Assembly: GCA_030746635.1 (NCBI GenBank)
Contig: JASLMH010000025.1
Coordinates: 1 to 38,128 of the forward strand
Direction: 5' to 3'
Source: Alphaproteobacteria bacterium
GTDB taxonomy: Bacteria; Pseudomonadota; Alphaproteobacteria; GCA-2731375
Length of the DNA stretch: 38,128 bases
Made by a program: the position numbers and the translations under genes. The notes under the pieces were generated by a model. It made no database searches. It was not told the origin of the DNA and saw only the letters and a program-made list of their open reading frames with translations. Each line of letters begins with the position of its first letter. Positions within the stretch are counted from its first letter, which is position 1. Shown here piece by piece: positions 1 to 8,549 of the stretch.

Positions 1-1152
1 GGCGGCGGCGGTGGCGAACACCGCGCCGTCGTCGGTGAACAGGCCGGCCCACACCTCCGGCCAGATGGCCGTGGTCAGGCCGATGCCGCCGGCGATCACG
101 GCCGCCGCCGTGCCGCCGGTCCAGCCGATGCGGTGCGCCCGATCCAGGTCGCCGGCGCCGACGCTGGCGCCAACCATGGCGATCATCGCGGCGCCGATGC
201 CGAAGATCACCGGGATCAGCAGGAATTCCAACCGCGCGCCGATGCCGAAGCCGGCCAGGGCGGCATCGCCGTGGCGGCTGACCAGGCCGGTCATCAGGAT
301 CACCGCCGCCACCGACAGGAAGGGGCTGATCGAGGCCACCAGACCGACCCGCAGGATGTCGGCGAAATGCGCCCGGCTCGGGCGCAACGCCGAGGGCCGC
401 AGGCGCAGGGCGCCACCCTCGGCGCCGAGCCGGATCGCCAGGACCACCGTCGCCACCGCCAAGGCCAGTACGGCACCCCAGGCGACACCGGCAATGCCGA
501 GGCGGGGGAAGGGTCCCCAGCCCAGGCTCAAGGCGCCGCTCAAGGGCACCTGCAGGGCCGCCGTCAGCAGCATCGTCAGGGCCGGCGTTTTCATGTCGCC
601 GATACCGCGCAACAGGCTGCCGAGCGCATTGAACAGCCAGATCACCACGCAGCCGGCAAAGACCACGTCGGAATAGGCCAGGGCGGCCCGCAGGGTATCG
701 CCGCGGCCGCCAAGCTGGCCGTAGATCGGCGACCCCAGGGCAAGGAAGATCAGCGTGAACAGGCCGCCGGCGGCCAGCGCGATGATCAACGCGTGCCAGG
801 CCAGCGCCTCGGCCCGGTCACGGTCGCCGGCGCCAAGCGCCCGGGCCACGGCGGCGGCGATGGCGCCACCGACCGCGCCGGCGCTCAACATCTGCATCAG
901 CATGAACATCGGGAAGCCAAGCGCCAGGCCGGCCAGCGCCCGGGTGCCGAGTTGGCCGACGTACCACATTTCGGCCACGGCGACGCCGCTGTAGACCACG
1001 AAGCCAATGATATTGGGGGCGGAGAGGCGCCACAGCGTGCCGCCGATCGGGCCGACCAGCAGCCGTTCGACATGGCGGTGGGGGGCGGCGGCGCCGTTTT
1101 CGTCGGGGGCGGTATGGGCGACATCGGTCAAGGCGTCATCGCGGCTTGTCAT
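1..1152 (-). CDS. MATE family efflux transporter (C-terminus runs off the window start)
   Basis: Hand translation of the reverse complement from the ATG at 1152 gives an uninterrupted frame: MTSRDDALTDVAHTAPDENG...HVERLLVGPIGGTLWRLSAPNIIGFVVYSGVAVAEMWYVGQLGTRALAGLALGFPMFMLMQMLSAGAVGGAIAAAVARALGAGDRDRAEALAWHAL... typical of MATE transporters. Missing from the ORF track because no stop lies inside the window. Confidence 0.88.
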   Translation of the reverse strand, partial: MTSRDDALTDVAHTAPDENGAAAPHRHVERLLVGPIGGTLWRLSAPNIIGFVVYSGVAVAEMWYVGQLGTRALAGLALGFPMFMLMQMLSAGAVGGAIAAAVARALGAGDRDRAEALAWHALIIALAAGGLFTLIFLALGSPIYGQLGGRGDTLRAALAYSDVVFAGCVVIWLFNALGSLLRGIGDMKTPALTMLLTAALQVPLSGALSLGWGPFPRLGIAGVAWGAVLALAVATVVLAIRLGAEGGALRLRPSALRPSRAHFADILRVGLVASISPFLSVAAVILMTGLVSRHGDAALAGFGIGARLEFLLIPVIFGIGAAMIAMVGASVGAGDLDRAHRIGWTGGTAAAVIAGGIGLTTAIWPEVWAGLFTDDGAVFATAAA

Positions 1153-1216
1153 CTGTTCTCCTCGTCGCCGCGACGCGCCCTTGATTCGGCCCCTGGAGGC
1201 CACGGCTATCCTCTAG

Positions 1217-1264
1217 GTTTAAAAAAGATACTCGCTGTGGTCAATGTAGGTTCCTATTTTAAAC
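1217..1264. promoter_or_regulatory. Candidate operator: spaced inverted repeat GTTTAAAA (1217-1224) / TTTTAAAC (1257-1264) in the MATE-hxlR divergent intergenic region
   Basis: Perfect 8-bp arms read directly; with flanks TAGGTTTAAAAAAG versus TAAGTTTAAAATAG (reverse complement of the right arm), 12/14 match. AT-rich island between divergent regulator and exporter. Confidence 0.45.
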
Positions 1265-1309
1265 TTATCAAGCTACAATTTGCCTATTCGCCATCCATAG
1301 GAGGTCGTC

Positions 1310-1774
1310 ATGCGTTGGCAGGACTTGGAGCAGGAACGCTGTTCGGTGGCCCGCACCCTGTCGGTGATCGGCGACCGCTGGACGATCCTGATCCTGCGCG
1401 ACTGTTTCCTCGGCATCAGCCGCTTCGACGATTTTGAACGCCGTCTCGGAATGTCGCGGCGGATGCTGTCGGCGCGGTTGCAAAAACTGGTCGACAAGGG
1501 TGTGCTGCGGAAAAAGCCCTATCAGCAGCATCCCCGCCGTTACGACTATTTGTTGACGGCCAAGGGCATCGATTTGCGGCCGGTGATGCTGGCCATGCTG
1601 GCCTGGGGGGATCGGTATCTCTCGGACGGCGCGCCGCCGATGTTGTTGCGTCACGACGATTGCGGTGCCCAGTTTACGCCGGTCGTGCATTGTTCGGCCT
1701 GCGGTGCCCCGGCACCGCCGGGTCGCGTCAGCGTCGAGCCCGGCCCGGCCGCCGAAGTGACGGCGCTGCCGTAG
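1310..1774 (+). CDS. HxlR-family winged-helix transcriptional regulator
   Basis: MRWQDLEQERCSVARTLSVIGDRWTILILRDCFLGISRFDDFERRLGMSRRMLSARLQKLVDKGVLRKKPYQQHPRRYDYLLTAKG is a classic HxlR signature; C-terminal Cys pairs (DDCGAQFTPVVHCSACG) are common in the family. Confidence 0.93.
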   Translation: MRWQDLEQERCSVARTLSVIGDRWTILILRDCFLGISRFDDFERRLGMSRRMLSARLQKLVDKGVLRKKPYQQHPRRYDYLLTAKGIDLRPVMLAMLAWGDRYLSDGAPPMLLRHDDCGAQFTPVVHCSACGAPAPPGRVSVEPGPAAEVTALP

Positions 1775-1786
1775 GCCGCTGCCGGT

Positions 1787-1802
1787 GGGCCGAAACCGGC
1801 CC
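1787..1802. terminator. Small hairpin GGGCCG-AAAC-CGGCCC between convergent hxlR and dctM; possible weak bidirectional terminator
   Basis: Perfect 6-bp stem, 4-nt loop between convergent stop codons; no U-tract, so low confidence. Confidence 0.25.
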
Positions 1803-3100
1803 TATTGTATCATCGTGTTGGGGATCAGCAGGATGATCTGCGGGAAGGCGATCAGGATCGCGACGTTGATCAGATCGACGCAAACGAACCAGCCGCAGCC
1901 CCGGAACATATCGCCCATCTTCACGTTCGGCGCCACGCCCTTGAGGATATAGACGTTCAGGCCGACCGGCGGAGTGATCAGGCCGATCTCCACCATCCGC
2001 ACCACCAGCACGCCGAAGACGATCGGGTCGATGCCCAGTTCCTTGATCGAGGGCAGGATGATCGGCACCGTCAGCAGCAACATGCCGATACCGTCCAGGA
2101 ACATGCCCAGCACCAGGTACAGGGCCAGGATGCAGATCAGGATCAGGGTCGGATGCATGTCGAGGCTGACGATGCCCTCGGACAATTCCGCCGGCATCCC
2201 GGTGAAGCCCAGGAAATGCACGAAGATCAGCACGCCGGCGACGATGGCGAAGATCATCGCCGTGGTCCGCGCCGTTTCGATCATGGCGTCCTTGAACTTC
2301 TTGAAATTGATCCGCGGCAGGGCCAGCAGCAGGGCGCCGAAAGCGCCAACGCCGGCCGCCTCGGTCGGCGTGGCGATACCGGTGTAGATCGTGCCCATGA
2401 CCAGGAAGATCAGCACCACCATGCCCCAGACGCCCTTGATGGACCGGAACCGCTCGCTCCAGGTGATGCCCTTGATCGGCGGGCCCAGCGAGGGGTTGAA
2501 CTTGAAGCGCAGGATCAGCATCAGCGAATAGCTGAAGGCTTCCAACAGGCCCGGCAGGAAGCCGGCCAAAAGCAGGGCGCCGATCGACTCCTCGGCGATG
2601 AAGCCATAAATCACCATCAGCACCGACGGCGGGATCATCGTCGCCATGGTGCCGCCGGCGGCGACGCAGCCGGTCGAAACCTTGTCGTCGTAGCCGTATT
2701 TCTTCAGTTCCGGCAGGGCGACCCGCCCCATCACCGCGGCCGAGGCGGTGGAGGCACCGCAGGCGGCGGCGAAGCCGGCCGAGCCGAAGATGGTGGCGAT
2801 CGCCAGGCCGCCCGGCAGGTGGCCCAGCCATTGCCGCGCCGCCCAGTACAGATCCCGGGTGATGCCGGCGTAGTAGGCGAAGAAGCCCATCATGATGAAC
2901 AGCGGCAGCACCAGCAGGGTATAGACCGACAGATGGCCCTGCGGAATGGTCGAGGCCAGCGAGGCCGCCGGAATATAGCCGCGCAGGATCCACAGTCCGA
3001 TAAAACCGACCAGGGCCGTGGCGAAGGCGATGCGGATGCCGGACATCAGCGCCACCGTCAGGACGATCAGGGCGAGAATGCCGAGTGTGACAGGTTCCAT
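1802..3100 (-). CDS. dctM: TRAP transporter large permease subunit (DctM-like)
   Basis: 432 aa polytopic protein: ...GYIPAASLASTIPQGHLSVYTLLVLPLFIMMGFFAYYAGI...ACGASTASAAVMGRVALPELKKYGYDDKVSTGCVAAGGTMATMIPPSVLMVIYG... typical of DctM. Confidence 0.95.
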   Translation of the reverse strand: MEPVTLGILALIVLTVALMSGIRIAFATALVGFIGLWILRGYIPAASLASTIPQGHLSVYTLLVLPLFIMMGFFAYYAGITRDLYWAARQWLGHLPGGLAIATIFGSAGFAAACGASTASAAVMGRVALPELKKYGYDDKVSTGCVAAGGTMATMIPPSVLMVIYGFIAEESIGALLLAGFLPGLLEAFSYSLMLILRFKFNPSLGPPIKGITWSERFRSIKGVWGMVVLIFLVMGTIYTGIATPTEAAGVGAFGALLLALPRINFKKFKDAMIETARTTAMIFAIVAGVLIFVHFLGFTGMPAELSEGIVSLDMHPTLILICILALYLVLGMFLDGIGMLLLTVPIILPSIKELGIDPIVFGVLVVRMVEIGLITPPVGLNVYILKGVAPNVKMGDMFRGCGWFVCVDLINVAILIAFPQIILLIPNTMIQ

Positions 3101-3133
3101 GAATGGTTATTCCTGGATGGGCGTCTTGCCGAA

Positions 3134-3727
3134 CTATTCGGACACGTGAAGGTCGGAAAGATCGACGATGGGCGGCGGGAACCGGTCAGGCATGACCTTC
3201 TGCAGAATCTGCAGCACCATGCGCACCGCCAGCATCAGATAGCCGATCGGGATCACCGCCGCCGACGGCCAGACATACCAATAGGGCGGCGTCATGGTGA
3301 CGTCATCGTAGTCCCAGGCGAGGTAGGCGTGCTTGGCGCCGAAATAGGCCAAGACCGCGCAGGTCAGGCCCGACACCGACAAGGTCACGATATCGGTGAT
3401 CCGCCTGACCTTCGGCGGCAGCGCCTCGACCACGAAGGTCATGCCGACATGGCCGTCCCGCGCCTGGGTGTAGGAGACGCCGAAAAAAACGATCATCGGC
3501 AGCAACAACTCGGCGCCTTCCAGATGGCCCGGTATGGGCGAGTTGAAGGCGTAGCGCATCACCACTTCCGCCACCACGAAGGCCATGACGAAGAGGATGA
3601 TCGCGGTGGCCACGAGGATCAACGAGTCCTCGAGCCAACGCAGAGACAATTCCGCCTTGGTGGTGACGAACGCCAGTGCGCCCGCCGCCACCAAGGCGAC
3701 GACAATTACCGTGAGAAGTTCCGTCAT
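3134..3727 (-). CDS. dctQ: TRAP transporter small permease subunit (DctQ-like)
   Basis: 197 aa, four hydrophobic segments, motif NSPIPGHLEGAELLLPMIVFFGVSYTQARDGHVGMTFVVEALPPKVRR typical of DctQ; adjacent to dctM and dctP. Confidence 0.92.
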   Translation of the reverse strand: MTELLTVIVVALVAAGALAFVTTKAELSLRWLEDSLILVATAIILFVMAFVVAEVVMRYAFNSPIPGHLEGAELLLPMIVFFGVSYTQARDGHVGMTFVVEALPPKVRRITDIVTLSVSGLTCAVLAYFGAKHAYLAWDYDDVTMTPPYWYVWPSAAVIPIGYLMLAVRMVLQILQKVMPDRFPPPIVDLSDLHVSE

Positions 3728-3755
3728 AAAACGACGTACGCGAAAGCGCGGGTGG

Positions 3756-4790
3756 TTATTTGGTGTGCTTCGCGACGACGGATTGGACGAATTTCAACAT
3801 TTCGCTGCCCGGACGGCCCTTGCCGTCCTGCTCGGCGGCCCATTCGGCGTAGATCTTGCCGGCGCCGGCGGCCAGCTTGGCCCGCTCGGACGGGGCGACC
3901 TGCACCACTTCCAATTTCTTGTGGAAGATCGGGATCCATTTCTTGTCGGCCGTGGTGTACGACTCGATCATTGCGGCAATCGCCGTGTTCTGCGCCGCCG
4001 GCATCGCCGCCTTGACAGCCGCCGGGGCGGCCCGCCAGGCATCCAGGTTGACGGTCTGCAGGCACATGAAGCCGCTCATGCCCAGGCCCTCTGTGACGTA
4101 CTTGGAGACCTCGTACAGCTTGTAGGCGCCGAAGGCGTAGCTGTAGGGGAAGCCGAAACTGTCGATGGTGCCGCGATCCAGGGCGCTGTAGCCATCGGGC
4201 GCGGTGACCATGGTCGGCACGGCGCCGAACACTTGCAGGGCCTTGGCGTTCAGACCGGAAATCCGCATCTTCACGCCCTTCATGTCGGCCGTGGTTTCGA
4301 TCCGCTTGTTGCCCATGAATTCATAGGCCGGCAGGAAGGCGGGGCCGAAGAATTTCGAGTTCCAGCGCTTGGCCAGTTCCGCCACGATCGCCGGGTGCTG
4401 CAGCACTTCCATCTCGACGTTGGCCCGCTGTTGCAGGTCGCGCGGCAGCAGGAAGGGCAGTTCCATCACCGACAGCAATGGGTATTTACCGGGATAGTAG
4501 CCGACGCAGATCTGTCCGGCCTCGAAGGCGCCAACCCTGATGTTCTCGGGGTTCTGCCGCCGCGGACCCAAGGCATCGCCGTAGTGGATCTTCAGCGAGA
4601 ATTCGCCACCACCGGCACCTTCAAGCTCGGTCTTGAGGGTTTCGATGCCCTTGGTGAAGGCGCGCTTGCCGCCCCAGATATTGAAATTCCAGGTCGATTT
4701 GGCGCTGGCGGTCGACACGCCGGCCATCGCGAATGCGAGCAGGCTGACCGAGGTCGCCGTGACGGCCGACTTGATAAAGGATTTACGCAT
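3756..4790 (-). CDS. dctP: TRAP transporter substrate-binding protein (DctP-like)
   Basis: Signal peptide MRKSFIKSAVTATSVSLLAFAMAGVSTASA then DctP-type periplasmic protein. Start set at ATG 4790; the longer ORF-track start (4862) lies inside the predicted promoter. Confidence 0.92.
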   Translation of the reverse strand: MRKSFIKSAVTATSVSLLAFAMAGVSTASAKSTWNFNIWGGKRAFTKGIETLKTELEGAGGGEFSLKIHYGDALGPRRQNPENIRVGAFEAGQICVGYYPGKYPLLSVMELPFLLPRDLQQRANVEMEVLQHPAIVAELAKRWNSKFFGPAFLPAYEFMGNKRIETTADMKGVKMRISGLNAKALQVFGAVPTMVTAPDGYSALDRGTIDSFGFPYSYAFGAYKLYEVSKYVTEGLGMSGFMCLQTVNLDAWRAAPAAVKAAMPAAQNTAIAAMIESYTTADKKWIPIFHKKLEVVQVAPSERAKLAAGAGKIYAEWAAEQDGKGRPGSEMLKFVQSVVAKHTK

Positions 4791-4833
4791 AAGAACCTCC
4801 CCTTTGCGTACACGTTCGTTGTTGTTATGGCAG

Positions 4834-4862
4834 TTATTATCACAGGGTCCAGGGCTGGTCAA
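4834..4862 (-). promoter_or_regulatory. Sigma70-like promoter for dctPQM: TTGACC-N17-TAATAA
   Basis: Reverse complement reads ctTTGACCagccctggaccctgtgaTAATAActgcc; 17-nt spacer, about 40 nt upstream of the DctP ATG. Confidence 0.6.
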
Positions 4863-4947
4863 AGCCGCGCGCGAAGAGGCATTGCATGGTGCCCTGGGAC
4901 GCCTTTGGCCCCGCGCGAAAAGGGTATATCGTCGTGGTCTGTGCTAA

Positions 4948-4972
4948 GCTCGATCCAGCAACGGGATCGAGC
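4948..4972. repeat. Hairpin / inverted repeat GCTCGATCC-N7-GGATCGAGC upstream of the CoA-transferase gene
   Basis: Perfect 9-bp arms read directly in the dctP/CoA-transferase divergent intergenic region. Confidence 0.5.
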
Positions 4973-5059
4973 GTGCACCGGCCGGACGGCCCCCATGCCC
5001 TGATCGCCGGCCTTTGCCTGTTTCTGTTCGATCGCCAGGCCGGATAACGGAACACGCCC

Positions 5060-6277
5060 ATGAATGAAAACGTCACTGCCGGCGGCGCCCTCGCCGGATT
5101 TCGCGTGGTCGATCTGACCCGGGTGCTGGGCGGTCCGTTCTGCACCCAAATCCTGTCGGACCATGGCGCCGAGGTCATCAAGATCGAACCGCCGCAGGGC
5201 GACGAGGTGCGCGATTGGGGGCCGCCGTTCAAGGGCGGGCTGTCGGCCTATTTCGCCGGCGTGAACCGCAACAAGCGCTCGCTGGGCCTGGACCTGCGCA
5301 CCGAGGCCGGGCAGGAGGTGCTGTTCCGTCTGCTCGACGGCGCCGACGTGATGATCGACAACTTCAAGGCCGGCAGTCTGGAGAAATGGGGCATCGGCTT
5401 TGAAGCGGTCCTCTCGCGGCGCTTCCCGGAACTGATCTATTGCTCGGTCACCGGCTTCGGGGCGGATGGACCGTTCGGCGGCTTTCCCGGCTATGACGCG
5501 GTGGCGCAGGCGCTGTCGGGGCAAATTTCGATCAATGGCGGGCCGGAAAGCGGACCGACCCGCCTCGGCATTCCGATCATCGATCTGGCCACCGGCCTGT
5601 ATGCGGCGATCGGCATCCTGATGGCGGTCGAGGAACGCCGCCGTTCCGGCCGGGGCCAGCGGGTCGACACCACCCTGTTCGATACCGGCGTGGCGCTCCT
5701 CCACCCCCAGGCGGCGAACTATTTCATGTCCGGCCAGCCGCCGGTCCTGACCGGCAATTCCCACCCCAATATCTCGCCTTACGACCAGTATCCCACCAGC
5801 AAGGGGCGGTTGTTCCTGGCCATCGGCAACGATCGTCAGTTCCGTTTGTTGTGCGAGATCTTGGGCCGGCCGCAACTGGCCGACGACCCGCGTTTCCTGC
5901 ACAACGCCGACCGGGTGGTGAACCGGGCCGAGCTGAACGCGGCGATCACGGAGTTGCTGGCGGACCACGAGGCCGAAAGCATATCCACGGCGCTGCTGGC
6001 GAAGGGAGCGCCGGCCGGCGCCGTGCTGACGATCCCGGAAGTGGTCGAACATCCCCATACCCGGCACCGGGAAATGGTGGTGGAGATCGACGATTACCGG
6101 GGCACCGGCATACCGATCAAACTCGGCCGTACGCCGGGCGCGGTGCGGGCCAAGCCGCCCCACTACGGCAGCGCCACCCGCGAGGTCCTGGCCTCGTTGG
6201 GCTATGACGAGGCGGCCATCGATCGCCTGATCGCCGACGGCATCGCCTTCACCGAACGAGCCAAACCGCCGGCTTGA
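5060..6277 (+). CDS. CaiB/BaiF (family III) CoA-transferase
   Basis: MNENVTAGGALAGFRVVDLTRVLGGPFCTQILSDHGAEVIKIEPPQGDEVRDWGPPFKGGLSAYFAGVNRNKRSLGLDLRTEAGQE... with GYDAVAQALSG and C-terminal PHTRHREMVV; class III CoA-transferase hallmarks. Confidence 0.95.
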   Translation: MNENVTAGGALAGFRVVDLTRVLGGPFCTQILSDHGAEVIKIEPPQGDEVRDWGPPFKGGLSAYFAGVNRNKRSLGLDLRTEAGQEVLFRLLDGADVMIDNFKAGSLEKWGIGFEAVLSRRFPELIYCSVTGFGADGPFGGFPGYDAVAQALSGQISINGGPESGPTRLGIPIIDLATGLYAAIGILMAVEERRRSGRGQRVDTTLFDTGVALLHPQAANYFMSGQPPVLTGNSHPNISPYDQYPTSKGRLFLAIGNDRQFRLLCEILGRPQLADDPRFLHNADRVVNRAELNAAITELLADHEAESISTALLAKGAPAGAVLTIPEVVEHPHTRHREMVVEIDDYRGTGIPIKLGRTPGAVRAKPPHYGSATREVLASLGYDEAAIDRLIADGIAFTERAKPPA

Positions 6278-6298
6278 TCGTCGGCTGACCCAGGCACC

Positions 6299-6733
6299 TT
6301 ATTCGGTGAACAGCGGTTCGGATTCCTCGGCCGTCGACAGCAGTTCGAGCAGGTTGCCGTCCGGGTCGCGGAAGTAGACCGATTTGCCCCACTTGCCGTC
6401 CGCGGCGACCCGCGGCACCGGGCCCTCGATGATCGCGATGCCGCCGGCCTGGAGGTGAGCGATGGCCGTTTCGATGCTGTCATCCCAGCGGAAGCAGACG
6501 TCGACTGTGCCCGATTCCAGGCGATCGGCGACGATGTAGGCCGGTTGGTCGAGCCGCTGGAGGTTGACCACGGCGCCGCCCAGGACGATCGGCATCACCG
6601 GCAGGCGGCCCTCCCGGAAGCCCTTCTCGTACGGCGCCGTGCCGCCCAGGGTATCGCGATAGAAGATGATCGAGCGTTCGATATCGGCGGCCATGACCAC
6701 CACGTGATCGATGCCGCGAATGGGGATCGGCAT
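6299..6733 (-). CDS. VOC-family (glyoxalase/bleomycin resistance/dioxygenase fold) protein
   Basis: MPIPIRGIDHVVVMAADIERSIIFYRDTLGG...VYFRDPDGNLLELLS; paired beta-alpha-beta-beta-beta metal-binding motifs. Confidence 0.92.
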   Translation of the reverse strand: MPIPIRGIDHVVVMAADIERSIIFYRDTLGGTAPYEKGFREGRLPVMPIVLGGAVVNLQRLDQPAYIVADRLESGTVDVCFRWDDSIETAIAHLQAGGIAIIEGPVPRVAADGKWGKSVYFRDPDGNLLELLSTAEESEPLFTE

Positions 6734-6796
6734 GGCGTGCTCTCCGGCGTTGCTGCGGAGGGCACGGTATCGGGCCGCCCCGATGGGGACAAGCCG

Positions 6797-7789
6797 TCAA
6801 TGGGCGATGGCGCCGGCGTACATATCGGGGTCGACGTTGCCGCCCGACAGCACGATGGCGGCACAGCGGCCGGCCAGGTCGAGCTTGCCCGACAGGGCGG
6901 CGGCCAGGGCGACGGCGCCGCCCGGTTCCACCACCAGCTTCAAGTCCCGAAAGGCCACCGCCATGGCCGCCGCCACGTCGGCGTCGCTGACCACCAGGCC
7001 GCCGGTGCAAAGGCGTCGGTTGACCTCGAAGGTCAATTGCCCCGGTTCCGGCGCCAGCAGGGCATCGCAGATGCTGCGGGCGTCGGGCCGGGCCGCCTGC
7101 CGCGCGCCGCTGGCCAGCGAGCGGGCGGTGTCGTCGAAGCCCTCGGGCTCCACCGGGTAGATCTCGGCGGCCGGGCATTTCGCCTCCACGGCGGTCGCCA
7201 CCCCGGCGGTCAGGCCGCCGCCGCCACAGGGCACCAGCACGCAGTCGACGGCGATGTCCAGCGCCGCCGCCTGGGCGACGATTTCCAACCCGCAAGTGCC
7301 CTGGCCGGCCATGATCAAGGGGTCGTCATAGGGCCGCACCAGGCTCAGGCCGCGCTCGGCCGCCAGCCCCTCGGCGACCTCTTCGCGGCTTTCGCCGCCC
7401 CGGCGGTCGTAGCCGACGATCTCGGCGCCCCAGGCCAAGGTGCCCTGTTTCTTCACTTTCGGGGCGTCGTCGGGCATGACGATCAGCGCCGGCGCGCCGC
7501 ACAATTGCGCCGCCGCCGCCACGCCCTGGGCATGGTTGCCCGAGGAATAGGCGATCACCCCGCGCCGGCGTTCGGCCGGGTCCAGCCGGCTGATCCGGTT
7601 ATAGGCGCCGCGAAACTTGAACGAGCCGGTGCGTTGCAGCACCTCCGGCTTGATCAGCAGGCGGCCGCCGACCCGCTCGTCCAAATGGGGGTTGCGCAAC
7701 AGCGGCGTCGCCACGGCAACACCACGCAGCCGATCGGCGGCATCGGCGACATCATCGAAACTGATCGGTGGCGCGGCCTCGGCCGTCAT
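6797..7789 (-). CDS. PLP-dependent threonine/serine dehydratase family protein
   Basis: MTAEAAPPISFDDVADAADRLRGVAVATPLLRNPHLDERVGGRLLIKPEVLQRTGSFKFRGAYNRIS (SFKFRGA lysine motif), SSGNHAQGVA, VPCGGGGLTAG; start at ATG 7789. Confidence 0.93.
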   Translation of the reverse strand: MTAEAAPPISFDDVADAADRLRGVAVATPLLRNPHLDERVGGRLLIKPEVLQRTGSFKFRGAYNRISRLDPAERRRGVIAYSSGNHAQGVAAAAQLCGAPALIVMPDDAPKVKKQGTLAWGAEIVGYDRRGGESREEVAEGLAAERGLSLVRPYDDPLIMAGQGTCGLEIVAQAAALDIAVDCVLVPCGGGGLTAGVATAVEAKCPAAEIYPVEPEGFDDTARSLASGARQAARPDARSICDALLAPEPGQLTFEVNRRLCTGGLVVSDADVAAAMAVAFRDLKLVVEPGGAVALAAALSGKLDLAGRCAAIVLSGGNVDPDMYAGAIAH

Positions 7790-8478
7790 CCCGCCACGCC
7801 GACAATGGCGGGCAGGTCGCGCAGGCTGTCGGTTTCGACGTCGGGGTCGCCCGGCAGCCGCTCCCGGGCCTGGCCGAAACGATTGACCCAGACCACCTTG
7901 AAACCGAAATGCGATCCGGCATGGGCATCCCAGGCGTTGGAGGACTGGAAGCTGATGGCGCCCGGCGCAATGGAAAGTTCGTCGACGGCAAGCTGATAGA
8001 CCGCCGGTACGGTCTTGTAGGCCCGCAGTTGATCGACCGAGATCACCGCGTCCAGGTCGCCGCCGATACCGGCGTTGTCCACCGCCGCCTGCAGCATCTT
8101 CGGCGAGCCGTTGGACAGGATCGCCGTCTTCATGCCGCCGGCCTGCAACTCGCGCAGCACCTGGGCCACTTCCGGATAGGCATCCAGTTGCAAATAAAGG
8201 TCCATCAGCCGCTGGCGCAGGGCATTGTCGCTCAGGCCCAGGGCCTCCATGGCGAAGTCCAGGGCCTCGCCGGTGACCTGCCAGAAATCCACGTAGGCGC
8301 CCATCAGCGTGCGCAGCCAGGTGTACTGCAGCTGTCGGCCGCGCCACAGCTCGGCCAGCGGTTGCCAACTGTCGCCCAGTTCGGCGGCGCAGTGCTGGGC
8401 CGCGGCGTTGACGTCGAACAGGGTACCGTAGGCGTCGAACACACAGGCCTCGATGCCCTCCAGGCGCGGTGTCGCCAT
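7786..8478 (-). CDS. Haloacid dehalogenase type II (L-2-haloacid dehalogenase-like HAD hydrolase)
   Basis: Catalytic FDAYGTLFDV, RTLMGAY, ILSNGSPKML, YKTVPAVYQLAV and SSNAWDAHAGSHFGFKVVWVNR match the L-2-HAD motif set. ATGA overlap with the downstream dehydratase gene. Confidence 0.92.
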   Translation of the reverse strand: MATPRLEGIEACVFDAYGTLFDVNAAAQHCAAELGDSWQPLAELWRGRQLQYTWLRTLMGAYVDFWQVTGEALDFAMEALGLSDNALRQRLMDLYLQLDAYPEVAQVLRELQAGGMKTAILSNGSPKMLQAAVDNAGIGGDLDAVISVDQLRAYKTVPAVYQLAVDELSIAPGAISFQSSNAWDAHAGSHFGFKVVWVNRFGQARERLPGDPDVETDSLRDLPAIVGVAG

Positions 8479-8549
8479 GGCGTCAGCCCTTTCGCAATAG
8501 CCTCGGATCAGCCCCGGAGACTATCGCATCGCCCCGGCGGGACAAAGGT

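Noticed and set aside
133-1437. 434-aa plus-strand ORF
   Set aside because: Shadow of the MATE gene that also overlaps the intergenic region and hxlR start; product is G/Q/R/A-rich without a domain.
1805-4015. 736-aa plus-strand ORF opposite the TRAP transporter genes
   Set aside because: Low-complexity D/H/Q/R-rich product opposite three clear dctMQP genes; a GC-rich codon-bias shadow ORF.
6797-8368. 523-aa minus ORF upstream extension of the dehydratase
   Set aside because: The extension is the wrong frame of the HAD dehalogenase; the true start is at 7789.
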